Shown: positions 33,650-42,565, numbered from the stretch's first letter. The stretch is 64,000 bases of DNA from Pseudomonas sp. Au-Pse12 (GCF_021341665.1 NZ_JAJTTH010000006.1:486276-550275); one strand, 5' to 3'. Notes: generated by a model not told the origin, from the letters alone. Program-made: numbers and translations.

Positions 33650-34981
33650 ATGAATACACAGGTTTCCAAGGCTTTGATCGGCATGCTCGCCAGTGGCTTT
33701 TGCGGGGTGGCCCTGGCTGCCGGACCGTTGAACCCGGAGTCGCCCTGGCTGCTGGGAGATTGGAACGGCGAACGCCAGAAGCTCTCGGCGCAAGGCTTCG
33801 ACTTCACCCTGAAATACGTCGCCGAGTTGGGCTCCAATCTGGCCGGCGGCTACGACAAGAGCAGCACGGCGCGCCTCAGCGACCAGATCATCCTCGGGGT
33901 CGACATGGACCTGAACAAGCTCCTGGGCTGGCAGGACGCGACCCTGCGCATCGGCATTGGCGAGCGCCATGGCCGCGACATCAGCAACGACCGCGTGCAC
34001 CATCCCGACGCCACCGGCATGACCTCGACCATGGAAGTCTATGGCGGCGGCAACGCCTGGCGCCTGTCGCAGCTGTGGTACGAGCAGAAATTCTTCGACC
34101 GCAGGCTCGCGGTGAAACTCGGCCGCTTCGGCCACGGTGAAGACTTCGACCAATTCCCCTGCGAGTTCCAGAACGTGACCCTGTGCGGCTCCCAGGAAGG
34201 CAACTGGAACGGTGCGTGGAACAGCTTCCCCATCAGCCAGTGGGCGATCCGCGCGCGCTATCAATTCACTCCGGAGTTCTATGTACAGGCCGGTGCCTAC
34301 GACAAGAACCCCGGCAACGCCGAAGTGAGCAACGGCTTCAAGCCGTTCATCGCCGGCTCCATAGGCACCAGCTTCCCCGTGGAAGCGGTGTGGAAAGGCC
34401 GGATCAACGACCTCTCTTCCGAGTACCACCTGGGCTATTACTACAGCGATGTGGACGGCCGCGATCCGCTCAAGGACGCCAACGGCAACCCCGCCGCCCT
34501 CAGCGGCCAGCCCTACCGGAAATACTCGGACAACAGCGGCTGGTGGCTCTCGGCACAGCAGCAGTTGACCACTGTGGACGGCAACAACAAACGCGGCCTG
34601 AACGTTTTTACCAACCTGACCTTCAACGATCCTGACAGCAGCTTCATCGAGAACCTGATCCAGGTCGGCCTGATCTACCGCGGGCCTTTCGCTTCACGGC
34701 CCGACGACACCATTGGCCTGGGCGCTTCAAGGCTCAAGGTCAACGACCGGGTCAGCCGCAATGCCGAACTGATCAATGCCGGCAACGGTGTGAACTCAAT
34801 GGCTGACGGGCTCTACGTACCGGAGCAGAAACGCGAGTACAGCGTCGAGATCAACTACGGCTATCAGGCGACCCGCTGGCTGATGGTGCGACCCAACCTG
34901 CAATACGTGAAGTACCCGGGCGGCCTGACCCAGACCGACTCGGCGCTGGTGGGCGGGGTGCAGTTCATCGCCGACTTCTGA
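33650..34981 (+). CDS. OprB-family carbohydrate-selective porin
   Basis: A 443-residue outer-membrane beta-barrel protein. A Sec signal peptide (MNTQVSKALIGMLASGFCGV followed by ALAA) precedes NPESPWLLGDWNGERQKLSA, the N-terminal OprB signature. Alternating aromatic/hydrophilic strands run to a C-terminal aromatic, ending VGGVQFIADF. AGGTG lies upstream of the ATG; the upstream GTG at 33638 in frame would add four residues. Its position suggests it admits L-rhamnose. Probably own promoter after the aldA terminator. Confidence 0.88.
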   Translation: MNTQVSKALIGMLASGFCGVALAAGPLNPESPWLLGDWNGERQKLSAQGFDFTLKYVAELGSNLAGGYDKSSTARLSDQIILGVDMDLNKLLGWQDATLRIGIGERHGRDISNDRVHHPDATGMTSTMEVYGGGNAWRLSQLWYEQKFFDRRLAVKLGRFGHGEDFDQFPCEFQNVTLCGSQEGNWNGAWNSFPISQWAIRARYQFTPEFYVQAGAYDKNPGNAEVSNGFKPFIAGSIGTSFPVEAVWKGRINDLSSEYHLGYYYSDVDGRDPLKDANGNPAALSGQPYRKYSDNSGWWLSAQQQLTTVDGNNKRGLNVFTNLTFNDPDSSFIENLIQVGLIYRGPFASRPDDTIGLGASRLKVNDRVSRNAELINAGNGVNSMADGLYVPEQKREYSVEINYGYQATRWLMVRPNLQYVKYPGGLTQTDSALVGGVQFIADF

Positions 34982-35077
34982 TGCACCATCACGCGCCCTG
35001 CCCAAGCCTCATGATGAGAGGCTGTCCTGGCGGGGCGCAACTTGCTACATTCGCCTCCCCCCGGACAGGAGGTCCCC

Positions 35078-35929
35078 ATGCTGTGCCATCCGCTGTGCAA
35101 CCAGCCCTTCGAGCCAGAACTCCGTGATTGGGTCAGCTGTTTCATGGGCTATGACATGCCCCCGGAGCGGGATGCCGAACTGAGCCGCTACAACCCCAAC
35201 GACCCCGAAGACCGCGAATACCTGATCCGCCACCACGCTCTGAGGCGCGACTACCCCCAGCAGAATTTCCGTCATCGGCACCGGTTGGTGCAGGTCCTGG
35301 AAGCGGCCCTGGATGACCCGGACTACGATTTCAAGCAGGTCTGGGAGCCGATCGAGGATGACGACGAATACGATCAATGGCCCAGCCGCTGGCCGGCGGT
35401 GATCGACGACAGCCGGGACTTCTTCCAGCGTCTGCTGATCGCGGCCCGGGAGCTGTGGCACGAAGATCTGACCCGCGCGCAGTTACCTTCACTGGCAGAG
35501 TGCCGGGCGATCCCGGAGCGAGACCGGGGCACCCGCGACTGGCTGTTCAACATCGACAACAGCGAGGCCTGGCGAGCGGTCTTCAATGAGGCGGCCACGC
35601 CCTATGACTTCAATACCCAAGGCCCGGTGTTTCAAGGCGAGCAACTGAGCCTGCAACTGTATGGCGACCTGGGGCGTCTGTCCGTGCCTTCCACCTGGCC
35701 GGCGAGCCAGGCCCCGACCCACTGCCGCTTGCTGCTCAAGGTGCAGGGCATCAGCGAACTGGCGCTCAGCGGTACGCGCTTCGACGGCCGCCTGCGCACC
35801 CAGCTCACCCGTCTCAACCCCGGTTATCACCTGCGCCTGGAAATCGGCTTCGACTGCGTGATCGAATGCGTGGCGCTGTCCGTGAACATCAGCGACGTCG
35901 AAGGAGTACGCGATGAAAAGCAACTTTGA
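35078..35929 (+). CDS. Unrecognised protein, first of a two-gene unit
   Basis: A 283-residue cytoplasmic protein with no signal peptide or membrane span. The start MLCHPLCNQPFEPELRDWVS follows AGGAGG. The N-terminal half is acidic and charged (SRYNPNDPEDREYLIRHHAL; PIEDDDEYDQWP). The C-terminal half is beta-rich (GEQLSLQLYGDLGRL; PGYHLRLEIGFDCVIECVAL). I do not recognise the family. It overlaps the next gene by 17 nt, so the two are cotranscribed and translationally linked. Confidence 0.7.
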   Translation: MLCHPLCNQPFEPELRDWVSCFMGYDMPPERDAELSRYNPNDPEDREYLIRHHALRRDYPQQNFRHRHRLVQVLEAALDDPDYDFKQVWEPIEDDDEYDQWPSRWPAVIDDSRDFFQRLLIAARELWHEDLTRAQLPSLAECRAIPERDRGTRDWLFNIDNSEAWRAVFNEAATPYDFNTQGPVFQGEQLSLQLYGDLGRLSVPSTWPASQAPTHCRLLLKVQGISELALSGTRFDGRLRTQLTRLNPGYHLRLEIGFDCVIECVALSVNISDVEGVRDEKQL

Positions 35930-36377
35930 AGTGGCCCTGGAGCGTCAGGAAATGCCCCAGTTCTTTCGCGGCCAGGGCCAGTACCTGACCCGGGATGGCG
36001 ATTGGGACGAGCACCTGTACTGCATCAACTGGCCGGGGATCTTCGCTTACCTGCGGGACCACGCCGATGGCGCACAACAACTGAGCAGCGCCTTCGAGCT
36101 CTACGCCTACAGCGTTGGGGAAACCATCGAGGATTGCTTCGGCCTGCGGGAAAACCTGTTCTGTTACTACTCGACCCGGACCTGCTGGGCGCCCGAGAGC
36201 GACGATCTGCTGGGGCAATTGCCGGAGCCTTGCCGGCGGCGCATCGTGCAGCGCCTGAGCTGGTATCGCTGGCAGGTGGAAAATCACGCCCGGCTACTGC
36301 CGGAACGGGCCCGGCGCATGACCGCGGACGGTGCCTGCGCCGAGTTCATCGACCTGCCAGCCTTGCCCTACAACTGA
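35913..36377 (+). CDS. Unrecognised protein, second of a two-gene unit
   Basis: A 154-residue soluble protein starting MKSNFEVALERQEMPQFFRG, with AAGGAG 6 nt before the ATG. It is rich in aromatic residues and cysteine (HLYCINWPGIFAYL; NLFCYYSTRTCWAP). No named domain is recognised. Linked to the preceding gene by a 17-nt overlap; they probably act together. Confidence 0.7.
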   Translation: MKSNFEVALERQEMPQFFRGQGQYLTRDGDWDEHLYCINWPGIFAYLRDHADGAQQLSSAFELYAYSVGETIEDCFGLRENLFCYYSTRTCWAPESDDLLGQLPEPCRRRIVQRLSWYRWQVENHARLLPERARRMTADGACAEFIDLPALPYN

Positions 36378-36395
36378 ACCCGGCGGCCGCCGGGA

Positions 36396-36584
36396 TTATT
36401 CATCCTCGGCGGCTTGGGCGGCCTGCGGCGCTTGCTCGGCATCGTCCTGCGCCTCGGGGTCGGCGCCCTCTTCGGCCTCTTCCAGGCCAAAGTCCTTGCG
36501 ACTCTCCTTGATGGCCTGACGGATATCCGCGCCCTTGATCGGGCAGTTCAACATTGCCGCTATACGGTCGATGCGGGGTGCCAT
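36396..36584 (-). CDS. Small acidic-tailed protein
   Basis: A 62-residue protein starting MAPRIDRIAAMLNCPIKGAD behind GAGAGG. The N-half is a basic helix-turn region (ADIRQAIKESRKDFGLEE); the C-half is strongly acidic and Ala/Glu-rich (EEGADPEAQDDAEQAPQAAQ). Such short proteins recur near this locus in Pseudomonas. It is downstream of the anti-sigma-like gene on the same strand. Function unknown. Confidence 0.6.
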   Translation of the reverse strand: MAPRIDRIAAMLNCPIKGADIRQAIKESRKDFGLEEAEEGADPEAQDDAEQAPQAAQAAEDE

Positions 36585-36656
36585 GACCGGCCTCTCACTT
36601 TCTGGAAACTGCGCAGATAGTGCGCGCTTTCCCCGGCGACAGCCAACCCCCGCGCT

Positions 36657-37325
36657 TTATTGACGACGCAAGGCTTGCAGGCGCGCGTCCAGATCCTCCT
36701 GTGGGTACTGCTCATGCAGCTGCAGCAGCAGCTCGGCCGCCTCGCGGCTCTGGCCGCCTTCCCACAGGCGCAAGACCGCCTGAAGCTGCTCATCCAGCCG
36801 CTTGATGGTCCGGGGTTCGACCGGGGCCGACATGCGCTTGGCCAGCTTGCTCGACTCAGCCTTGGGCTTGGCCACCGCAGGTGGTGCTGCATCGCTTAGC
36901 GCTTCCATCTCTGGCGCCGCGGCAAAACTGCCCACAGGGGCTGCCGCAGTCATGGGCTCAGGGGCATTCAAGGCCCCGGCTAGCTCGGCGGAGCGTGGCG
37001 CCGCCTGGCGCGCCATGGGTGCCGCTGGGGCTGGAGCGGGCGCGGGGACAAAGGCCTGCTCTTGTGGATAGTGCTCCGGGGAAGGTCGCAGCAAGCCGAT
37101 GACCAGCGCTACGCCAAACAGGCTGGCAAAGGCCAGTTGATAGCGCGGCCGCTGGCAGGCGCGCATCCAGCGCTGCCAAAGGCTCGGCTTGGGCGCAAGG
37201 GCTTCACGGCGCGCGGTGGCCAGGATCAGGGCATCCAGATGGGCCGGTGGCTCCTGGGCGCCGTGTTGGCGGATGTGCGCCAGCATCTGCTCTTCAGGGG
37301 ACGGGGTCTGTCGGGCGTCAGTCAT
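36657..37325 (-). CDS. Anti-sigma-factor-like membrane protein
   Basis: A 222-residue protein starting MTDARQTPSPEEQMLAHIRQ. A single membrane span (YQLAFASLFGVALVIGLL, about residues 70-88) separates a cytoplasmic N-terminus from an Ala/Pro-rich periplasmic part, with a C-terminal helical repeat (ELLLQLHEQYPQEDLDARL). It overlaps the sigma gene stop by 4 nt (ATGA). A topology with cytoplasmic N-terminal domain and one TM, coupled to an ECF sigma gene, is typical for anti-sigma factors; no zinc-binding anti-sigma motif is seen, so the assignment is contextual. Confidence 0.7.
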   Translation of the reverse strand: MTDARQTPSPEEQMLAHIRQHGAQEPPAHLDALILATARREALAPKPSLWQRWMRACQRPRYQLAFASLFGVALVIGLLRPSPEHYPQEQAFVPAPAPAPAAPMARQAAPRSAELAGALNAPEPMTAAAPVGSFAAAPEMEALSDAAPPAVAKPKAESSKLAKRMSAPVEPRTIKRLDEQLQAVLRLWEGGQSREAAELLLQLHEQYPQEDLDARLQALRRQ

Positions 37326-37903
37326 GTGAGTACCTCCTCGGCCAGGAGCCGACGCAATTTTTTCAGCGCATAACGGAAACGGCTTTTCACCGTTTCCAGG
37401 GGCGCCTGGGTCAGGCTGGCGATCTCTGGCAGTTCCAGGTCGCCGTGGGCCCGCAGCAGGAACACTTCGCGCTGGTCTTCGGGCAAGTCCTGCAAGGCGG
37501 CTTCGATGCGCTGCTGGTCGCGGCACAGGCTCAGTTGCTGTTCGGGGCCGGGAGCCTGGTCGGTTGCGCCGTGCAGTTGTTCGTCGTAGCTGTCGTGCAG
37601 CGGGTTGCGCTGGCCGTGCTTGCGCCAGTGGTCGATCAGGCGGTTGCGCGCGATCTGATACAGCCAGGTACGAAAGCTGGCCCGGCCCTGGGGTTGGCTG
37701 GCGCTGCGGATCAGGCTGAGCCAGGTGTCCTGGTAGACCTCTTCCGCCAGCTCGGCCTTGCCGCACAGGCCCAGCACAAAACCATACAGGCCCTGGCGGT
37801 GGCGCTGGTACAGCACCTCGAAAGCCGCCGGATCTCCGGCGCGATAACGCGCCAGCAGCGCTTCATCGCTGCTGGCATCGGTGGACAGTTGGGGAGCAGA
37901 CAT
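37322..37903 (-). CDS. ECF RNA polymerase sigma factor
   Basis: A 193-residue ECF sigma factor. Region 2 is clear (DEALLARYRAGDPAAFEVLY ... ELAEEVYQDTWLSLIRS, FRTWLYQIARNRLIDHWRKH) and region 4 ends the protein (LPEDQREVFLLRAHGDLELP then ASLTQAPLETVKSRFRYALK). The start MSAPQLSTDASS is preferred, with AGGAG upstream; a TTG start at 37948 in frame would overlap the VWA gene. It sits between the VWA lipoprotein and the anti-sigma-like gene. Confidence 0.9.
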   Translation of the reverse strand: MSAPQLSTDASSDEALLARYRAGDPAAFEVLYQRHRQGLYGFVLGLCGKAELAEEVYQDTWLSLIRSASQPQGRASFRTWLYQIARNRLIDHWRKHGQRNPLHDSYDEQLHGATDQAPGPEQQLSLCRDQQRIEAALQDLPEDQREVFLLRAHGDLELPEIASLTQAPLETVKSRFRYALKKLRRLLAEEVLT

Positions 37904-37940
37904 GGGGCGGATGAACTCCTGTTCACTGCTCGTTATGGGT

Positions 37941-39710
37941 CTATTCAAGGCGGCTCTGCACCTGGCTCATGTCCACGGGCTGCGCCTCGGCCTGGGGCGC
38001 ATGCCCGGCCTGGGTGTTCGGCGCCTGAGTTTGCAGGCTTTGCGCCAGTTCCACCAGTTGCACGAATTCGCCCCGCAGCCCGTAAGGATCGTCGCCCTTG
38101 GCGCCCCGGGCCAGCTTGGCGGTGTCGCTCAGGCTGAAGTTGCCGGTGTAGCGGCCGTCCTTGAGTTGCTGGGAGAACGCCGCCACCGCAGCGGCGAAGC
38201 GCAGGTCCGGGCTGGCGGCGGAAAGGCTGGCCGGCTGCTGCGCGCTGATCGGCCGTTCGATCAGGCGGCTGCTGCCCCCTTGCGGCGCCTTGTAGCGCAC
38301 CCGCAGCATCGCCAATTCGCCCTGCTTACCGCCCTGTTGCGGCGCCTTGGCCGGTGTATAACGCAGGGGCTCCAGCCAGCCCTTCTCCCCCGCCGGGACG
38401 ATTTCATACAAGGCGGTCACCGTATGCCCAGCGCCGATTTCCCCGGCATCGACCTTGTCGTTGCTGAAATCTTCACGCTTGAGGGCACGGTTCTCATAAC
38501 CCAGCAGGCGGTATTCGCTGACCTGGGCCGGGTTGAACTCCACCTGCAGCTTCACGTCCTTGGCCACCACTGCCAGGGTCGAGCTGAGCTGGTCCACCAG
38601 CACCTTGCGCGCTTCGCGCAGGTTGTCGATGTAGGCGTAGTTGCCGTCACCGGCATCGGCCAGTTGCTCCATCAGGTGCTCGTTGTAGTTATCCACACCA
38701 AAACCCAGGGTGGTCAGGGACACGCCGCTCTTGCGCTTCTCGGCGGCCATGGCCTTGAGGCTGTCGAAGTCGCTGATGCCGACGTTGAAGTCGCCGTCGG
38801 TGGCCAGCAGGATGCGGTTGATGCCCTGGTCGATAAAGCCTTGCTGGGCCATCTGGTAGGCCAGCTGGATGCCCGAGGCACCGGCCGTGGAACCACCGGC
38901 GGTGAGCTGGTCGATGGCCGTGCGAATCTTCGCCTTGTCGCGTCCGGAGGTGGGCTCCAGCACCACTCGCGATTCGCCGGCGTAGACCACCAGCGACACC
39001 CGGTCCTGCTCCCGCAGTTGATCCACCAGCAACTTGAGGGTGCTTTTCACCAGGGGCAGGCCTTCGCGGCGGTCCATGGAACCGGAGACGTCCACCAGGA
39101 ACACCAGGTTGGCCGGGGCCAGCTCTGCCACTGCGCGGTCCGAAGCCTTGATGCCGATGCGCAGCAAGCGGGTGTGGGGATTCCACGGCGAGGGCGCCAG
39201 CTCGGTGGTCACGCCGAAGGGCGAGCCGTCGCTGGGCAGGGCGTAATCGTAGGGGAAGTAGTTGACCAGCTCCTCCAGGCGCACCGCGCCTTCCGGCGGC
39301 AGGCTGCCCTGGTTGAGCAGACGGCGGACATTGGCATAGGCGCCGGTATCGACGTCGGCGCTGAAGGTCGACACGGGCGCTTCGGCAACGCTGTGGATCG
39401 GGTTGTCCGGCAGCTTCTGGTACTGCTCCCGGGCCTCGTCACGGTAGCCGGCCATGCTCGAATCGCGGGCGGCGATCGGTGCCGGCATGGGCGCGGACAA
39501 GCCGACCGGACGCACACTGCGCTTGATCATCGCGGCATCGGCGCGCTGCACCTCGTACTGTATTTCGGGCTCGGCCTGCAGCGCGCCCTGGGGCGACGCC
39601 CCGGCGGCGGATTCAGGCTTGGACGATACACCGCAACCGGCCACCGCCAGCAGCAAGCCGGCGGCGAAACCCTGGGCGGCCGGACGAAGAAAATGCAGGG
39701 GAAGGGACAT
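37941..39710 (-). CDS. VWA-domain lipoprotein (YfbK-like)
   Basis: A 589-residue envelope lipoprotein. The start MSLPLHFLRPAAQGFAAGLL leads to the lipobox LAVAGC. A N-terminal von Willebrand accessory segment (SFSADVDTGAYANVRRLLNQ-type, as in YfbK) precedes a VWA domain with intact MIDAS (LVDVSGSMD, then TDGDFNVG). A C-terminal YfbK-type beta-rich region follows. It is first in a VWA - ECF sigma - anti-sigma unit, suggesting a cell-surface sensor or adhesive module under its own sigma. Exact role unknown. Confidence 0.85.
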   Translation of the reverse strand: MSLPLHFLRPAAQGFAAGLLLAVAGCGVSSKPESAAGASPQGALQAEPEIQYEVQRADAAMIKRSVRPVGLSAPMPAPIAARDSSMAGYRDEAREQYQKLPDNPIHSVAEAPVSTFSADVDTGAYANVRRLLNQGSLPPEGAVRLEELVNYFPYDYALPSDGSPFGVTTELAPSPWNPHTRLLRIGIKASDRAVAELAPANLVFLVDVSGSMDRREGLPLVKSTLKLLVDQLREQDRVSLVVYAGESRVVLEPTSGRDKAKIRTAIDQLTAGGSTAGASGIQLAYQMAQQGFIDQGINRILLATDGDFNVGISDFDSLKAMAAEKRKSGVSLTTLGFGVDNYNEHLMEQLADAGDGNYAYIDNLREARKVLVDQLSSTLAVVAKDVKLQVEFNPAQVSEYRLLGYENRALKREDFSNDKVDAGEIGAGHTVTALYEIVPAGEKGWLEPLRYTPAKAPQQGGKQGELAMLRVRYKAPQGGSSRLIERPISAQQPASLSAASPDLRFAAAVAAFSQQLKDGRYTGNFSLSDTAKLARGAKGDDPYGLRGEFVQLVELAQSLQTQAPNTQAGHAPQAEAQPVDMSQVQSRLE

Positions 39711-39798
39711 GGGGGCTGACCTCGGGAAGAAATGATCCATTCCCCCCTTCAGACGAAGCCCCTGGGCGATTCGGGTTAAGCGCCGAAAAAAATTTCAC

Positions 39799-40359
39799 TC
39801 AGCGCGAATAACGGCGCACCACGCTGCTATTGCGCAACACGTGGCCGTTGATCTTCTCCAGCAACTGGGCGCGGGTCAGCCCGGCGGGCAGCACGTCGGG
39901 CGCCAGGTCCAGGGCAAAGATCTGGATGATGTAGTGATGGGCGCTATCGCCCACGGGTGGGCACGGGCCCATGTAGGTGGTGCTGTTGCGACTGTTGAGC
40001 CCGGCCAACCCTTCCAGGTTCGGCTTGGTGCCTGCGCCAGCCGGCAGCTGGCGGGTGGTCGGCTTGATCCCGTAATGCACCCAGTGGTCCACGCCCTGGC
40101 CCTTGGCGCCGTCCGGATCGTGCATGACGATGGCGTAGCTCAAGGTGCCCTCGGGCCCGGCCGTCCAGCTCAAGGCCGGAGAATTGTTGTGCCCGCCGCA
40201 GCCCTTGGCATCGCTGGCATTGCCGGTGGTGAACAGCCGGTCATCCGAGACCCCGGGAATGTTCAGGGTAAAACGCTCCTGGGCCTGCACCGGAAACTGC
40301 AGGCACAGCAGCACGGCACCAGCGGCCAGCCAAGTATTGCGAGAGGCAAAGCGAGACAT
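39799..40359 (-). CDS. YbhB/YbcL-family (PEBP-like) secreted protein
   Basis: A 186-residue protein. A signal peptide (MSRFASRNTWLAAGAVLLCL) ends at VQAQ, so it is exported. The PEBP core is seen in NNSPALSWTAGPEGTLSYAI, VMHDPDG, DHWVHYGI and the YMGPCPP motif. Relatives (YbhB, YbcL) bind phospholipid-like ligands, with unclear roles. AGGTG precedes the ATG at 40359. Monocistronic. Confidence 0.9.
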   Translation of the reverse strand: MSRFASRNTWLAAGAVLLCLQFPVQAQERFTLNIPGVSDDRLFTTGNASDAKGCGGHNNSPALSWTAGPEGTLSYAIVMHDPDGAKGQGVDHWVHYGIKPTTRQLPAGAGTKPNLEGLAGLNSRNSTTYMGPCPPVGDSAHHYIIQIFALDLAPDVLPAGLTRAQLLEKINGHVLRNSSVVRRYSR

Positions 40360-40564
40360 ACGAAAGCACCTTTTTGCGGATGAGATCGGGGGGAGCCAAA
40401 AGACTATAGCCTGCACGACAGGGCGCGCTCCTTCGTGCACGGCGCGGGGGAGATTGAGCTTGAGGACAGGGGTAGTTGTAAATGGATATTTCAGACGCCA
40501 ACCGCGATAGCGGGCACGGTTCACGGCCTGCCAGGCACCGCGCCCGACATGACGCGGCAGGCCC

Positions 40565-40828
40565 TCAACCTTGATGGGCCTGCATGTATTGGCGCAGCAA
40601 TTGGTTGATCCGCGTCTGGTAACCCGCGCCCTGGCCTTTGAACCACGCCAGCACATCGGCGTCCAGGCGGATGGTCACGGCTTTCTTGCCCGGCAGATGC
40701 ACCTCGGCGCGGCGGAAAAAGTCGTCATCCAGCTCGGGGATATCAGAAGTATCGATGCCCTGGTCATCGGTTTTCGCCAGGCGCTCCCAATCCGTTTTCG
40801 ATCCGTCAGTTTTCGATCCGTTGGACAT
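40565..40828 (-). CDS. brnA: BrnA-family antitoxin
   Basis: An 87-residue ribbon-helix-helix antitoxin, starting MSNGSKTDGSKTDWERLAKT. The C-half AVTIRLDADVLAWFKGQGAG followed by YQTRINQLLRQYM is the typical BrnA DNA-binding end. It overlaps brnT by 23 nt, downstream of it, as in the classical brnT-brnA operon, and should autorepress the pair. Confidence 0.85.
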   Translation of the reverse strand: MSNGSKTDGSKTDWERLAKTDDQGIDTSDIPELDDDFFRRAEVHLPGKKAVTIRLDADVLAWFKGQGAGYQTRINQLLRQYMQAHQG

Positions 40829-41090
40829 AGTATTTTGCCTCCCGCTTAGTGGCTTTATGCGCCGAAATGATGCGCACCGCATGACCCCGCCGCTCGGTAT
40901 GGACCACCACACCCACCAGGGTCCTGATCCAACCGAGGCTGACCCAGCGCTCCTCGCCGTAGTCCAGGCGCTCATCGCGCAAGGACAGCACCGGACGCTG
41001 GAACATCAGCACGGCATCGTTGAAATCGATGCCGTGCTTGAGCAGGTTGGCGTGGCTCTTGGCCTCGTCCCATGCAACGTACATGAGCAT
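40806..41090 (-). CDS. brnT: BrnT-family ribonuclease toxin
   Basis: A 94-residue toxin of the BrnT fold. Motifs VAWDEAKSHANLLKHGIDFN, RWVSLGW, VVVHTERRGHAVRIISAHKA and KREAKYYVQ match BrnT and include the usual catalytic-candidate histidine and arginines. Translation inhibition by RNA cleavage is known for the family. Upstream partner of brnA. Confidence 0.87.
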   Translation of the reverse strand: MLMYVAWDEAKSHANLLKHGIDFNDAVLMFQRPVLSLRDERLDYGEERWVSLGWIRTLVGVVVHTERRGHAVRIISAHKATKREAKYYVQRIEN

Positions 41091-41344
41091 TTTCGTATTT
41101 ACAAATGTACATACAGGCTAGCCGACCGTTCGCCAAAAGCGCCCTGGGTAAACACCTGGAAATACAGTCGCAAGCGGGATGGATGTGTACGGAAAAAGCC
41201 CTACAGCGTTCTCGGAAAAGACTTCGCCGTACTTGCCTTGCACCGCTGGAAGCCGGCGGCTTATAGTCCGGCCGTCGCCCAGATGGCGGCCTGGTTTGGC
41301 GACCGGAATAACGAGTACATCGATCCATTAAGCGAGGTGTACTA

Positions 41345-41614
41345 ATGAACCGTTACATGTCCCTAACCGGCCACGACTGCCTGATTCCTTCCCTGCTGAT
41401 CGACACCCAGGCGCCCATCGATGTGCTGCACGACGCCGCAGCCTTTCGCATCCGCGCCGCGACCCAACTGCTGGAGCACTTCGCCGCCGAGACCCTGCGC
41501 AGCGAACCCGTGGTTTTGCAGGAACTGACCCTGGTGTGCAGCATCCTGCTGCGCGATGGCTGTGATCTGCTGGATGTGACATCAAGGCGCCTGCAACCGC
41601 AGGCCATGCTCTAA
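41345..41614 (+). CDS. Small DUF3077-type protein (second copy)
   Basis: An 89-residue member of the same family as the gene at 24694, with DCLIPSLLIDTQAPIDVLHD and VVLQELTLVCSILLRDGCDL. GAGGTG lies 5 nt upstream of the ATG. A decayed relative lies in the CDI array near 45680. Unknown function; short neighbours do not inform it. Confidence 0.75.
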   Translation: MNRYMSLTGHDCLIPSLLIDTQAPIDVLHDAAAFRIRAATQLLEHFAAETLRSEPVVLQELTLVCSILLRDGCDLLDVTSRRLQPQAML

Positions 41615-41662
41615 ACACCCCCGGGCGGCTTCCCGGCCGCCCGCTTTTCATAAGGAAATGCC

Positions 41663-42277
41663 ATGCATAAACCCCCGACAGAACTCCCCCAGCGCCAGAT
41701 CCGCGCGCTCTACGACGCCGACACCATCCGCGTCTACCAGGCCTACTCCGACAGCATCGCCGACGCCGCCCTGGCCCACGGCACCTTCGTCTCCCCACCC
41801 TTCAAGATGGAGCGCATGACCTGGATAAAGCCATCTTTCCTGTGGATGATGTACCGCGCCGGCTGGGGCTACAAAGACGCCGGACAGACCCGCATCCTGG
41901 CCATCGACATCAGCCGCGAAGGCTTTGAATGGGCCCTGGCCAACGGCTGCCTGAGCCATGCCGACGAGTCCATGAGCAAAGAAGAGTGGTTGAAGTTGAA
42001 AGACCTGTCACCGGTGCGCATTCAATGGGACCCAGAGCGCGACCTGTACCTGCGGCCCCAGGAACACCGCGCGATCCAGATCGGCCTGAGCAAGGAGGCC
42101 GTGCAGCTGTACGTGAACCAGTGGATCAAGCGCATCACCGATGTCACGCCCCTGGCTCACGAGATTCATCGACTGATTGAGGGTGGGGATCTGGAGAAGG
42201 CTTACAGCTTGCTTCCTCAGGAGCGGGATTATCCAACGGTGGCCAAATATAGTTTGCAACTTCCGAGGGGGCAGTGA
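41663..42277 (+). CDS. DUF4291 family protein
   Basis: A 204-residue cytoplasmic protein. The DUF4291 signature is plain: QRQIRALYDADTIRVYQAYS, ERMTWIKPSFLWMMYRAGWG and RILAIDISREGFEWAL. Function of the family is not known. Good ribosome site (aaggaaatgcc) before the ATG. Followed by an AT-rich gap and the CDI orphan array. Confidence 0.9.
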   Translation: MHKPPTELPQRQIRALYDADTIRVYQAYSDSIADAALAHGTFVSPPFKMERMTWIKPSFLWMMYRAGWGYKDAGQTRILAIDISREGFEWALANGCLSHADESMSKEEWLKLKDLSPVRIQWDPERDLYLRPQEHRAIQIGLSKEAVQLYVNQWIKRITDVTPLAHEIHRLIEGGDLEKAYSLLPQERDYPTVAKYSLQLPRGQ

Positions 42278-42565
42278 AGTAAGTGACTCCCCTAAGTCTT
42301 TCGCCTCGGCAACTCAGAAAACGACAATCTTCACCTGATAAATTCCACTTAAAATCAGGTGAAACAGCACTTAAAAAACAATACTCAGCAGCGAGCTGCT
42401 GGCAGCAATAAAAACTAGAACTCTTGAGACCTCTCTCGAAAAAAATATATATTCACGCCGCCCGAAACATCGTTTTTATAACTCTGAAAACACATTCATG
42501 ATTTGTATAAAACAAAACCACTCGTCATTATCTCCAGTTAATCTTTCATCCCAAGTTCTAAAAAA
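42278..42565. other. AT-rich boundary of the CDI orphan array
   Basis: About 290 nt without a gene. A 9-bp inverted repeat (tcacctgat ... atcaggtga, 42331-42362) may terminate minus-strand transcription from the orphan immunity genes. The sharp GC drop begins here. Confidence 0.45.

Noticed and set aside
40638..41345. Plus-strand frame ending just at the 41345 gene (…NNEYIDPLSEVY)
   Set aside because: Mostly antisense to brnT/brnA; the last ~45 codons look slightly protein-like and touch the next start, but no start codon or ribosome site supports a gene.
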